Part shown: positions 53,982 through 61,516 of the stretch, one piece after another
Layout: the number at the start of each line of letters is the position of its first letter
Numbering within the stretch: the first letter of the stretch is position 1
DNA from: Fictibacillus phosphorivorans
GTDB lineage: Bacteria; Bacillota; Bacilli; Bacillales; Fictibacillaceae
NCBI RefSeq assembly: GCF_001619875.1
Contig: NZ_LRFC01000037.1
Location: 207,257 to 271,256, forward strand
DNA: 64,000 bases
Reading direction: 5' to 3'
Notes under the pieces: generated by a model
What the model was told of the DNA's origin: nothing
Databases searched by the model: none
Seen by the model: the letters and a program-made list of their open reading frames with translations, nothing else
Position numbers and translations under genes: made by a program

Positions 53982-55238
53982 TTAGTACAACAAATATTGT
54001 GCTCTTAATTTCTTAAATTCCTCAAGTTCATCATTGTAACGAGCGACGATTTCATCAACACTGCGTCCTGATTTAATATAGTCTCTTACCCACCCATTGC
54101 CAATTAAAAGGTCAAAGAAAGAGATTCCTTTACTGTCTTCTGCGCGGAAATGAAAATCATTCGGGTATAGGTCATGGATAGCCTTTACTAAAGTAATTCC
54201 TGATAAAACTGGCTGAAATAATTTCTCATCCGTCACATGAATCTCTACACCGTGAGATAGCTTACCGACATGTTTTGAAGAGGCAGGGATAAAGGATGCT
54301 GAACGGAATTTAATACCCGGTAAAGCTTCATCATTTAGTTTTTTTGCTAGATCATCCCCATTTATAAATGGAGCTCCAATTAACTCAAACGGTTTCGTTG
54401 TTCCTCTTCCCTCTGAAACATTGGTTCCTTCAATAAGCGCACTTCCTGGGTAAACCAGCGCTGTATCTTTTGTTGGCATGTTTGGAGAAGGAAGCACCCA
54501 TTCGAGTCCGCTATCTTCATATGCCCAAGATCGTTTCCAGCCTTTCATTTCTACTACCTTTAAATCGGCTCCGATGTCAAATTCTTCGTTAAACAAGTTC
54601 GCCAATTCTCCTACAGTCATACCGTGTCTTAATGGAATCGGGTATAAGCCTACAAACGAGGAATAAGCGGGATCTAACACTGGACCCTCCACTTGTTCAC
54701 CGCCTAAAGGATTTGGACGGTCTAAGACAACAAAAGGAATGTTGTTCTCTTTTGCTGCTTCCATCGCATAAGCCATTGTATAAATGTACGTATAGAAACG
54801 CGTTCCAACGTCTTGAATATCAAATACAAGAACATCGATTCCTTCAAGCATCTCAGGAGTAGGTTTTTTTGTCGCTCCATATAAGCTATAGACGGGAAGC
54901 CCCGTTTTTGGATCTGTGTAAAACTCAACATATTGACCGGCTTGTGCACTGCCTCTCACTCCATGTTCAGGACCATACAATGCTTTCAGCTCAATGTCAG
55001 GGTGATTGTATAAAACATCAACGATGCTGTTTAAGTTACGGTCAATTCCTGTAGGATTCGTAATCAAACCTACATTTTTACCTTTTAAAACGCTCATCTC
55101 CTGATCTAACAGTCTCTGTAAACCGGTTTTAAAGTTTTGCCTATGCTCATAACTTTTATTTTGATTAGTAGCTTGTGCACCTGGAAGTACAAAAGATAAC
55201 ATGAGCAACAGCGTTAAAAAGATTCCCCATTTTTTCAT
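53982..55238 (-). CDS. namZ: Exo-beta-N-acetylmuramidase NamZ (YbbC, DUF1343)
   Basis: This 418-residue secreted enzyme has a signal peptide ending near PGAQA (residue 23) and the DUF1343/GH171 domain (LIGAPFINGDDLAKKLND, VGLITNPTGIDRN, YGPEHGVRG). B. subtilis NamZ releases MurNAc from the non-reducing end of glycans after NagZ removes GlcNAc. GGGGAG precedes the ATG. It is second in the nagZ-namZ operon. Confidence 0.93.
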   Translation of the reverse strand: MKKWGIFLTLLLMLSFVLPGAQATNQNKSYEHRQNFKTGLQRLLDQEMSVLKGKNVGLITNPTGIDRNLNSIVDVLYNHPDIELKALYGPEHGVRGSAQAGQYVEFYTDPKTGLPVYSLYGATKKPTPEMLEGIDVLVFDIQDVGTRFYTYIYTMAYAMEAAKENNIPFVVLDRPNPLGGEQVEGPVLDPAYSSFVGLYPIPLRHGMTVGELANLFNEEFDIGADLKVVEMKGWKRSWAYEDSGLEWVLPSPNMPTKDTALVYPGSALIEGTNVSEGRGTTKPFELIGAPFINGDDLAKKLNDEALPGIKFRSASFIPASSKHVGKLSHGVEIHVTDEKLFQPVLSGITLVKAIHDLYPNDFHFRAEDSKGISFFDLLIGNGWVRDYIKSGRSVDEIVARYNDELEEFKKLRAQYLLY

Positions 55239-55253
55239 CTTCTTCTCCCCTTT

Positions 55254-57332
55254 TTAGTAGCTTAATCCATGACCAAACGGATAGAGAACACTTGCTGCAT
55301 CTTTAAAAATGGTAATCGGTAATTTTCCTGAAGGGTTGTTCATACCAAAGATTGTTTCTGCTGCAGCTCCAAAGCTCGCATCTCTAAAGCCGTATTGTGT
55401 GATATAGGCTGCGACTTCTGGAAAAGCCATAATATCGTAAGGATTTCGAATGCCTACTGCAATTGTTTTTTCTGAAGCTGCATCAATCACTTGATTGACC
55501 ATCTGCATTTGAGGAGAAGATGGCAAGCGTCCAGAAACGTTAAACGTATATGTTCCAAGCACCACTAAATCAGCATTTTGTACTTTTTGCAATTGTTCTT
55601 GACTTAAAGGCTGAGCAGATTTAATTAATTCAACCGAAGAATGATGAGCTGACAAAGCTTGTGTAAGATTTTCGCTATACGTGTTCCCCACTACTACAAT
55701 CGATTTCTTTTCAGCTTTGTTAACGGGTAACACACCATTGTTTTTAACGAGCGTTATTGATTTTTTAGCGACTTCATTTTCTAAGTCTTTATGTGCTTTG
55801 TTTCCGACTACTTCTTCAGCGTGTGCAATTTTTTCATCGATTGGTGTTTCATTGACTTTTTTATAAATGCTGCGCTTAGCTTTTAACATTAATAAGCGTT
55901 CAACAGATTGATCTATTCTTTCTTCAGTAATTTCACCTTTCTCTACAGCCTCGTATAAACCGTTAGCTACTTCTTCTAATCCAACAGGCATTAAGATGAT
56001 GTCTGTACCCGCATTAACAGCACGAATTACCGCATCAACTGAGCCAAAATGATCAGCGATCGCTTTCATATTCAATGCATCTGTAGAAATTACACCTTCA
56101 AATCCCATTTCTTTTCTCATTAAATTTGTTAATACTTCATGTGACAAAGTAGCAGGGAGAGCGATCTCTGTGCCATCCTTTTTTGAGATAACAGTGGTTG
56201 GATCAATTTTCGGGAAAGTTACATGGGCTGTCATAATGGCATCAATCCCTTGATTCATAGCCTGCTGAAAAGGATAGAGTTCTACCTCCAACAGCCTTTC
56301 TTTATCATGCGGAACAGAAGGAAGTCCTAGATGTGAATCAACCGCTGTGTCACCATGCCCTGGAAAATGTTTAGCTGTCGCAGCCATTCCTGCTGATTGT
56401 AGCCCTTTCGTATATGCTGTTCCTAAGTCAGCAACAAGCTGAGGATCGCCACCAAATGACCTGACACCAATAACTGGATTATCAGGGTTATTGTTTACAT
56501 CTAATACTGGAGCTAGGTTCATGTTTATACCAAGCGAGTGAAGCTCTGAGCCAATAGCGTGTCCGACAGATTCCGCCAGTTCTGTTGATCTTGTTGCACC
56601 AAGCGCCATATTTCCTGGGAAATCGGTACCACTCTGCAAACGTGTCACAATTCCGCCTTCTTGGTCGATTGATATTAGTAATCCATAGTCTTCATTCGCC
56701 TTCTTATACTCATCAACTAGTCTAGTTGTTTGCTCTGTGGTTACAACATTCTCTCGGAAAAGAATCACACCGCCAAGATGATATTTTTTCACGAGCTCCT
56801 TAATCTCATCATTCATTTCTGTTACATTTTTTCCATTCCAAGTACGAAAATCAGGCATTAACATTTGTCCGATCTTTTCCTTTACAGACATTGATTCGAT
56901 AGCTTTTGTAATAAGGTCGTATTTTGCACCTTCTTGTTTTAATAACTTTGTTTCTCCGTCTTTCACATGGATGCCAATTCTGTCGAAAGATTTGCCATCT
57001 GTTACGACAATATATGTTCTGCCGTTCTTTCCACTTAGAGTTACAACACCGTCTTGATTAACTGTTGCAACCGTTCTGTTTAGTGAACTCCATTTCAAGT
57101 TTTTTGTTGTTTCAACATACGTTCCATCTACCTTTGTCGATAATGCGGTTAAATCGATGGAATTACCCAGAATCACATTAGAAAGTTGCGGCATATTTTG
57201 AGCAATGATTAATTCTGTTTCACTGTTTTGTTTGGCTAATACAGAATTTTCTTTTCCCACCCCTGCAAACATTGGGATCATTAACAAAGCAACTAATAAA
57301 AGATATCGAAACTTTATGGAATTCTTCAACAC
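55254..57332 (-). CDS. nagZ: Secreted beta-N-acetylglucosaminidase NagZ (GH3)
   Basis: This 692-residue enzyme has a signal peptide (about residues 10-33), a Big_2/Ig-like module (about 50-125, ATVNQDGVVTLSG), a GH3 catalytic barrel (about 135-480) and a C-terminal domain. KHFPGHGDT and the SHLGLP loop carry the D-H dyad of bacterial NagZ, and STDALNM holds the nucleophile aspartate. The start is GTG at 57332 after GGGAGG. The added Ig-like module may bind the wall. First gene of the operon with namZ. Confidence 0.92.
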   Translation of the reverse strand: MLKNSIKFRYLLLVALLMIPMFAGVGKENSVLAKQNSETELIIAQNMPQLSNVILGNSIDLTALSTKVDGTYVETTKNLKWSSLNRTVATVNQDGVVTLSGKNGRTYIVVTDGKSFDRIGIHVKDGETKLLKQEGAKYDLITKAIESMSVKEKIGQMLMPDFRTWNGKNVTEMNDEIKELVKKYHLGGVILFRENVVTTEQTTRLVDEYKKANEDYGLLISIDQEGGIVTRLQSGTDFPGNMALGATRSTELAESVGHAIGSELHSLGINMNLAPVLDVNNNPDNPVIGVRSFGGDPQLVADLGTAYTKGLQSAGMAATAKHFPGHGDTAVDSHLGLPSVPHDKERLLEVELYPFQQAMNQGIDAIMTAHVTFPKIDPTTVISKKDGTEIALPATLSHEVLTNLMRKEMGFEGVISTDALNMKAIADHFGSVDAVIRAVNAGTDIILMPVGLEEVANGLYEAVEKGEITEERIDQSVERLLMLKAKRSIYKKVNETPIDEKIAHAEEVVGNKAHKDLENEVAKKSITLVKNNGVLPVNKAEKKSIVVVGNTYSENLTQALSAHHSSVELIKSAQPLSQEQLQKVQNADLVVLGTYTFNVSGRLPSSPQMQMVNQVIDAASEKTIAVGIRNPYDIMAFPEVAAYITQYGFRDASFGAAAETIFGMNNPSGKLPITIFKDAASVLYPFGHGLSY

Positions 57333-57350
57333 CAGTACCTCCCTTTATTT

Positions 57351-57364
57351 TGGTAGCGCTTTCT
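57351..57364 (-). promoter_or_regulatory. cre-like site before nagZ
   Basis: The minus strand reads AGAAAGCGCTACCA, one mismatch from the cre pattern at its first T. It lies about 20 bp before the nagZ start. Confidence 0.55.
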
Positions 57365-57446
57365 TTCTTTGTCACTTTTCGGTAGATAAAGTGCGGTTCC
57401 TGTCGCAAGGAAACAAAACAGAACTTAAGTACTTAACTCTTATAGG

Positions 57447-57465
57447 ACTAGTTGTCTATACCAGT
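57447..57465 (-). promoter_or_regulatory. GntR-type operator of nagZ-namZ
   Basis: ACTAGTTGTCTATACCAGT, identical over 19 bp to the operator at 53906-53924, 115 bp before the nagZ start. It places nagZ-namZ and the murP operon in one regulon. Nothing else is recognised between it and the tRNA at 57659. Confidence 0.85.
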
Positions 57466-57658
57466 TTAATGAATTCACTTTTAAGGTAAAAAAGGCTTAT
57501 GTAAAAAAGCTTTATCTACTTTTGGACAAAGCTTACACATTTATAGTAAACAATCTTATTTCATTGTGTGAGAATAAGAAGTTTGTTATGCAGATTTAGC
57601 CAAAAAAGCTTGCTCACTTATTGAATTAGATTTATAATTTTCTATGTCAGCAGCAAAT

Positions 57659-57734
57659 GGGGGCTTAGCTCAGCTGGGAGAGCGTTTGGCTGGCAGCCAA
57701 AAGGTCAGCGGTTCGATCCCGCTAGTCTCCACCA
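57659..57734 (+). tRNA. tRNA-Ala (anticodon GGC)
   Basis: All four arms fold: acceptor GGGGGCT with AGTCTCC (two G-U pairs), D arm GCTC...GAGC, anticodon stem TTTGG/CCAAA with loop CTGGCAG (anticodon GGC), and T arm AGCGG-TTCGATC-CCGCT. CCA is encoded at 57732-57734. It is an isolated tRNA and marks the chromosome-prophage boundary. Confidence 0.97.
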
Positions 57735-57743
57735 TACATAACA

Positions 57744-57780
57744 GTCAAAAACCCTTGATATACAAGGGTTTTTCTTTTTT
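57744..57780 (+). terminator. Intrinsic terminator after tRNA-Ala
   Basis: AAAAACCCTTG and CAAGGGTTTTT form an 11-bp stem around ATATA, followed by CTTTTTT. Confidence 0.92.
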
Positions 57781-57813
57781 GTTTATTTTGGATTTGCAAT
57801 GACGATTTCCCTC

Positions 57814-57835
57814 TTGTCGCCGAATTGTCGCCGAA
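57814..57835. repeat. Tandem 11-bp direct repeat near the prophage end
   Basis: TTGTCGCCGAA occurs twice in direct tandem (57814-57824, 57825-57835), 80 bp inside the tRNA 3' end. Direct repeats of this size next to a tRNA attachment site are typical of arm-type sites for tyrosine integrases; this role is inferred. Confidence 0.6.
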
Positions 57836-57860
57836 ATCAATTTTTTAATGAAAATCGACC

Positions 57861-58349
57861 CTAAATTCCAACAGCAAGTGTTCCTAAACTTTTTAAGATT
57901 TTAATAAATATTGGAGACATTTGAACAAGTAAGTAAACAATTGATATTTTGCCTATCCCTTCCCAAATTTCCCCCTGATCCTTAAAGAACCCACAGAAAA
58001 TTTTCCATACGATCATAGCTGAAGCAACAGGGAAAGAAATTGCAATCATTAGATCAATGAGTGGATCAAATAAATGTGCAAACGCTGCTATTACATCCCC
58101 CATTACTTTATCCGTTACTGCATTAACTGGTACCGCTGTTGCTGAAGATGATACTGCTATAACCTGACCGCATTGATTAATAGATTCCGCAGCAAATGCT
58201 TTTGGTGCAAAAATGAGCGGAACTAGTGTACCAGTTGCTATGGCTTTATACTTGCTGTAATCCTTCACTTTTAGTTCCTGAATATTGTGTTTTCTCTGCA
58301 TAAATTCTGAAATTGTTCCAACTCTTTCAATCTTCTTTTGTCTGAACAT
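57861..58349 (-). CDS. Prophage-end membrane protein, unknown
   Basis: This 162-residue protein has a long basic N-terminus, a signal-like segment ending APKAFAA (about residues 36-54) and two membrane helices (LIDLMIAISFPVASAMIVW, ISIVYLLVQMSPIFIKIL). The plan, late signal plus two helices, resembles VirB2/TrbC-type pilins, but this is only a shape resemblance. GGGGAGTGG precedes the ATG. It follows the replication-relaxation gene by 14 bp. Confidence 0.6.
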   Translation of the reverse strand: MFRQKKIERVGTISEFMQRKHNIQELKVKDYSKYKAIATGTLVPLIFAPKAFAAESINQCGQVIAVSSSATAVPVNAVTDKVMGDVIAAFAHLFDPLIDLMIAISFPVASAMIVWKIFCGFFKDQGEIWEGIGKISIVYLLVQMSPIFIKILKSLGTLAVGI

Positions 58350-58363
58350 GGTGAACCACTCCC

Positions 58364-58945
58364 CTATTTAATATCGTCAATCGTGAACACGTTGCAGGGA
58401 ATCCCCCGGCATAGTTCCAGTAACTTCTTTTGTCGATAATCGTTTGTAGTCACCCATAACAGCAACGGGAAGTATCCGTAATCTCTGTGATTTTGGAATA
58501 CTTTACTTTCATACAACTTCTTATACTTTTCGATTTTCTTCTTGTTGGCCGTCATGGTTGCATTATTATCCACTTCAAGAAAGTGCCACTTATTACTTTG
58601 TTTAAATGCTGCATCACATACAATCTGACCGCCAATCTTCTGTTCGATCTTCCATTCCTTTGGACATTGCGCAAAGATGTAAAACTGGTTCCTCATAATA
58701 AAGTGTTGCACTTGAGGAGTTTTCTTGCGGATCCGCTCACACCCAACCATTTCACGCCCTTCTTTTGAAAGATAATAAATGGTTTCTTTTCCTTCTTTTA
58801 TTGATGAAAGATATTGTTTCATATCAGAAAGAACTCTATTGGTGTTCCTTGAACTACTTAGTGAATGTAATATCATTATCTGATCGCGGTTAAGAAAGTG
58901 GAGTGTTTTCAAAGAGAGCAAAATCCCCTGTTGCCTTTGGTTCAT
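58364..58945 (-). CDS. Replication-relaxation family protein
   Basis: This 193-residue protein has an N-terminal winged helix (LKTLHFLNRDQIMILHSLSS) and a nuclease-like C-terminal part with HFLEVDNNATM, the layout of the replication-relaxation family (PF13814) found on conjugative plasmids, ICEs and prophages of Bacillus. AAAGGAG precedes the ATG. Its first 56 bp overlap the end of the FtsK-like gene, so the two are translated together. Confidence 0.75.
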   Translation of the reverse strand: MNQRQQGILLSLKTLHFLNRDQIMILHSLSSSRNTNRVLSDMKQYLSSIKEGKETIYYLSKEGREMVGCERIRKKTPQVQHFIMRNQFYIFAQCPKEWKIEQKIGGQIVCDAAFKQSNKWHFLEVDNNATMTANKKKIEKYKKLYESKVFQNHRDYGYFPLLLWVTTNDYRQKKLLELCRGIPCNVFTIDDIK

Positions 58946-60179
58946 CTTTAGCTATCTCCTTTCTTGGTTGAATATGATCTTGGATGATTTCCTCCATTTC
59001 GTTATCAGGTAGCCACGGAGTTTGTAAGGTATACTTATCCGCACCGTTTTTATATATCGCCCTCCCTCTTATTACTGGAAGTGACTCAGCTCCCGGACTA
59101 TCTAAAACCACCATAGATGCGCTTGTTCCATCCACTCGGAAGCAAAGCCTTGAATCACAGTTACGTTTCACTTGAATCGGAACAACATCCGCTGTTGGAT
59201 GCTGGGTTGCAACAATAACCCGAATTCCCATAGCTCTACCAAGGCGTGCAATATTTGAAAGATAATACTCACATTTTTCTTTAATTTTTTTTGTGTCAGC
59301 ATCCACTTCTTTGTGGCTGGCCAATTCTCCGATCTCATCAATAATGATGAAGTGACGCTCCTTTATTCCTGCATCAATTACGTTTCGGGCATTCATTTGT
59401 TTTAGTCGTTCAAGGATCTGTTTCATTTCCTCTACAACATTTTTTAAAGTTTCTTTCGCTTCGGCTGCCGTTTCTGCAAATCCTACAACCTGTTTACAGT
59501 CCCGAAAACGATTAAATTCAACCATTTTTAAATCGATAAGGGTAAATTTCACATTATCTGACTGTGTTCGCAAGAAGTGCGAGATCACCATATCTAGGAA
59601 AGCAGATTTCCCTCCTCCAACTGCGCCACCTACCAGCATGTTGTAAATCTGATCAAAGTCATGGAAAATGGTTTCCGTCCGATTTGATCCCATAGGAACG
59701 CGCCAACCTTCTTTCAATTCAATTTCTTTATAGTCTTTTTTATCTGGCATAGGTTGATTGTAAATTTTTATTTTAAGCATTCCGTCATAGGACATTTCAA
59801 CTTCCTTTTGATGCGATTTTTCTTTTTTAAATATGTTTTTAAAATCTCCCTTTCTAAGCGCTTGAAAATCTAATGTTTGTGTTCTTTTCTTTGTGTTTAA
59901 CCCATCTTGAATAGAATTTATTTTGCTCTGATAATCTTCAAAAGAACGACCGAGTGGAATTCTGTAAACTAATTCACGACCCCATTTTCTTTTTTTGTTC
60001 CGCACCAGCTGAGCAGTTAAAATCTTATCTCCCTCTTTTACATTTAATCCTGTGTTTGAAAAGATCCGCTGTATTTTTTGTCCTTCATTCATTCCTATAC
60101 TGCCAACACCTGAACCTTTTGTTTTGGCATAAACGGCAATCGAACCAAATAGAAGGGAAGAAGCAATTTCAAAGAACAT
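58890..60179 (-). CDS. FtsK/SpoIIIE-type DNA-translocase ATPase
   Basis: This 429-residue ATPase has an N-terminal membrane helix (MFFEIASSLLFGSIAVYA), then a RecA-like domain with Walker A GGAVGGGKSAF and Walker B FIIIDEIGEL. It lacks the gamma domain and is shorter than chromosomal FtsK, as in the coupling-type ATPases of ICEs and prophages. I use the ATG at 60179, nine bases after AAAGGAG. It is paired with the replication-relaxation gene. Confidence 0.85.
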   Translation of the reverse strand: MFFEIASSLLFGSIAVYAKTKGSGVGSIGMNEGQKIQRIFSNTGLNVKEGDKILTAQLVRNKKRKWGRELVYRIPLGRSFEDYQSKINSIQDGLNTKKRTQTLDFQALRKGDFKNIFKKEKSHQKEVEMSYDGMLKIKIYNQPMPDKKDYKEIELKEGWRVPMGSNRTETIFHDFDQIYNMLVGGAVGGGKSAFLDMVISHFLRTQSDNVKFTLIDLKMVEFNRFRDCKQVVGFAETAAEAKETLKNVVEEMKQILERLKQMNARNVIDAGIKERHFIIIDEIGELASHKEVDADTKKIKEKCEYYLSNIARLGRAMGIRVIVATQHPTADVVPIQVKRNCDSRLCFRVDGTSASMVVLDSPGAESLPVIRGRAIYKNGADKYTLQTPWLPDNEMEEIIQDHIQPRKEIAKDEPKATGDFALFENTPLS

Positions 60180-60472
60180 GAGCAACAACTCCTTTTTTTC
60201 ATTTTTGAAAGAAAGCAGCACCACCGTTTTAGGTATTCTTCAGAGAGAATAAGTTAAGCAATCCAGAACAGTTTAAATTGACACCAAAACGGTCAACGAT
60301 GCATTTAAACAGGTTTCTCGATTACTATGACAAGTGGGTAATTAATCAAGAAGTTTGTTCGGGAATAATAAAGGATATGGGCGCAGAGCTTGTCACTTGC
60401 CTGTACATAAAAAGATAAATTTAAAGGACAAGTATTTTTTTTGAAGAATTAATAAGCAGGAGGGTGATGGTA

Positions 60473-60682
60473 ATGCATTTGGAGTGTATTTTAAATAAGT
60501 TGCTAAAGGAAAATGGAATCAAGCAAAGATTCATTGCTCAAAAGGCGAGTATTAGCGAAGGTACCTTGAGTTTAATTATTCGGGGAAAAACACTCCCTAC
60601 TTTACCAGTTGCATTTAAAATTGCTGAAATAGTTGGAAAGCCAATAGAGGAAATCTGGATAAAAAGAGAACCCACCGAATAA
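60473..60682 (+). CDS. Cro/CI-type (XRE) small regulator
   Basis: This 69-residue protein is a single helix-turn-helix domain (RFIAQKASISEGTLSLIIRG, then LPTLPVAFKIAEIVGKPIEEIW). The ATG at 60473 lies nine bases after AGGAGG; earlier ATG/GTG codons are too close. It is the only plus-strand regulator in this part of the prophage and is convergent with the LexA-like gene. Confidence 0.85.
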   Translation: MHLECILNKLLKENGIKQRFIAQKASISEGTLSLIIRGKTLPTLPVAFKIAEIVGKPIEEIWIKREPTE

Positions 60683-60692
60683 GGCGGGTTCT
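60668..60692. terminator. Hairpin between convergent regulators
   Basis: GAACCC-CC and GG-GGGTTC form a stem around GAATAA, overlapping the XRE stop codon. T tracts are short. Confidence 0.55.
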
Positions 60693-60958
60693 TAATATGC
60701 ATATTGAAATTTGATTGAAAGTCTTTCGCGATCTTCTTCTGAAACTGATTTAATCACTTTTAACGTTCTGGTCCTTCCTTCTTCCCACCGAATGTAACCA
60801 GCAGCCTTTAATATTTTCAAATGTCTATGTACTGTACTTTTTGATCTATGGCCGGATACCATAAGGATTTCTTCTATGGAAGGTGCATAGTTTCTACGCC
60901 TTATGTTCGTAACGATCGCATCAAAAACATTAAGTTGTGCCCTGGTTATTCTTTTCAT
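60692..60958 (-). CDS. LexA DNA-binding-domain-like protein
   Basis: This 88-residue protein matches the N-terminal wHTH of LexA: TRAQLNVFDAIV, then YAPSIEEILMVSGH, STVHRHLKILKAAGYI and a wing RTRTLKVI. The peptidase domain is absent, so it cannot self-cleave. It could compete with host LexA at SOS boxes. I use the ATG at 60958 after GGGG. It follows the WYL-like gene by 13 bp, and a LexA box lies upstream of the pair. Confidence 0.8.
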   Translation of the reverse strand: MKRITRAQLNVFDAIVTNIRRRNYAPSIEEILMVSGHRSKSTVHRHLKILKAAGYIRWEEGRTRTLKVIKSVSEEDRERLSIKFQYAY

Positions 60959-60971
60959 GTCCATTCCCCTT

Positions 60972-61181
60972 TTAAACTGCAGCCTTTTTATAGTTAATGG
61001 AGAGTATGTTCTCCAATTTAAACACTCGTTGGGTTTTTCTCAGATGACAGTAAGCTCTTATTGTTGTTTCATTCATATCGTTTATAGAAATGATACGTTG
61101 GCTTACTTGGCCATTATTAGATATGTACATAATTTCAACGGGTATCTTATTCAAATGACATCTTGATAAGAAGCTTTTCAT
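60972..61181 (-). CDS. Small WYL-like domain protein
   Basis: This 69-residue protein has KIPVEIMYISNNGQVSQRII and IRAYCHLRKTQRVFKLENIL, the pattern of the WYL ligand-binding barrel (Y in place, then AYCH-R...RxF). It has no DNA-binding part; the neighbouring LexA-like wHTH may be its partner. GGGAGG lies eight bases before the ATG. It is the first gene of a two-gene unit. Confidence 0.55.
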   Translation of the reverse strand: MKSFLSRCHLNKIPVEIMYISNNGQVSQRIISINDMNETTIRAYCHLRKTQRVFKLENILSINYKKAAV

Positions 61182-61212
61182 ACTGTCATCCTCCCTTTAT
61201 TCCTTATTATAC

Positions 61213-61256
61213 CGAACATCTGTTCTTACTTTCAATATAAATAGAACGTATATTCG
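61213..61256. promoter_or_regulatory. LexA (SOS) box and second half-match in a divergent promoter
   Basis: CGAACATCTGTTCT (61213-61226) matches the Bacillus SOS box CGAACN4GTTCG at all but the last base. AGAACGTATATTCG (61243-61256) is a weaker second match. Both lie between divergent units starting at 61181 (-) and 61288 (+). Confidence 0.8.
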
Positions 61257-61287
61257 TATATAATTATTTCCATAAGGAGTGAATTTG

Positions 61288-61497
61288 ATGCGATACGGGA
61301 TTATGTTTACGGTTAAAGGTAAAACATAGAGCTGGAAAGTAACAATTATGGATTTTAAGAAGGCAAGGATGATTACATTTACAGTTGATGAAATCGAAGG
61401 CGACGAAATGGAAGATGATCTAAAGGAGTTCATGCGCGATCAATTGGAGAAGGTTGAAAGTGGGTATTGGGATTATACAGGAGCACATAATAAATAA
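61288..61497 (+). pseudogene. Small gene interrupted by an in-frame TAG
   Basis: AAGGAGTG (61273-61280) and ATG at 61288 open a frame that meets TAG at codon 14 (61327-61329) and then continues open in the same phase to TAA at 61495-61497. The second part has coding character (DEIEGDEMEDDLKEFMRDQL, then EKVESGYWDYTG). Restart codons after the TAG (ATG 61348, 61369) lack a good ribosome-binding site. A point nonsense mutation in a 69-codon gene explains it best. Confidence 0.6.
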
Positions 61498-61516
61498 AAA
61501 AACTAAGCTCACCTGC

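Noticed and set aside
57781..57850. Remnant of an integrase C-terminus on the minus strand (reading DFGDNSATRG)
   Set aside because: Only about 20 codons can be read, without any integrase motif; the tandem 11-bp repeat explains the sequence better.
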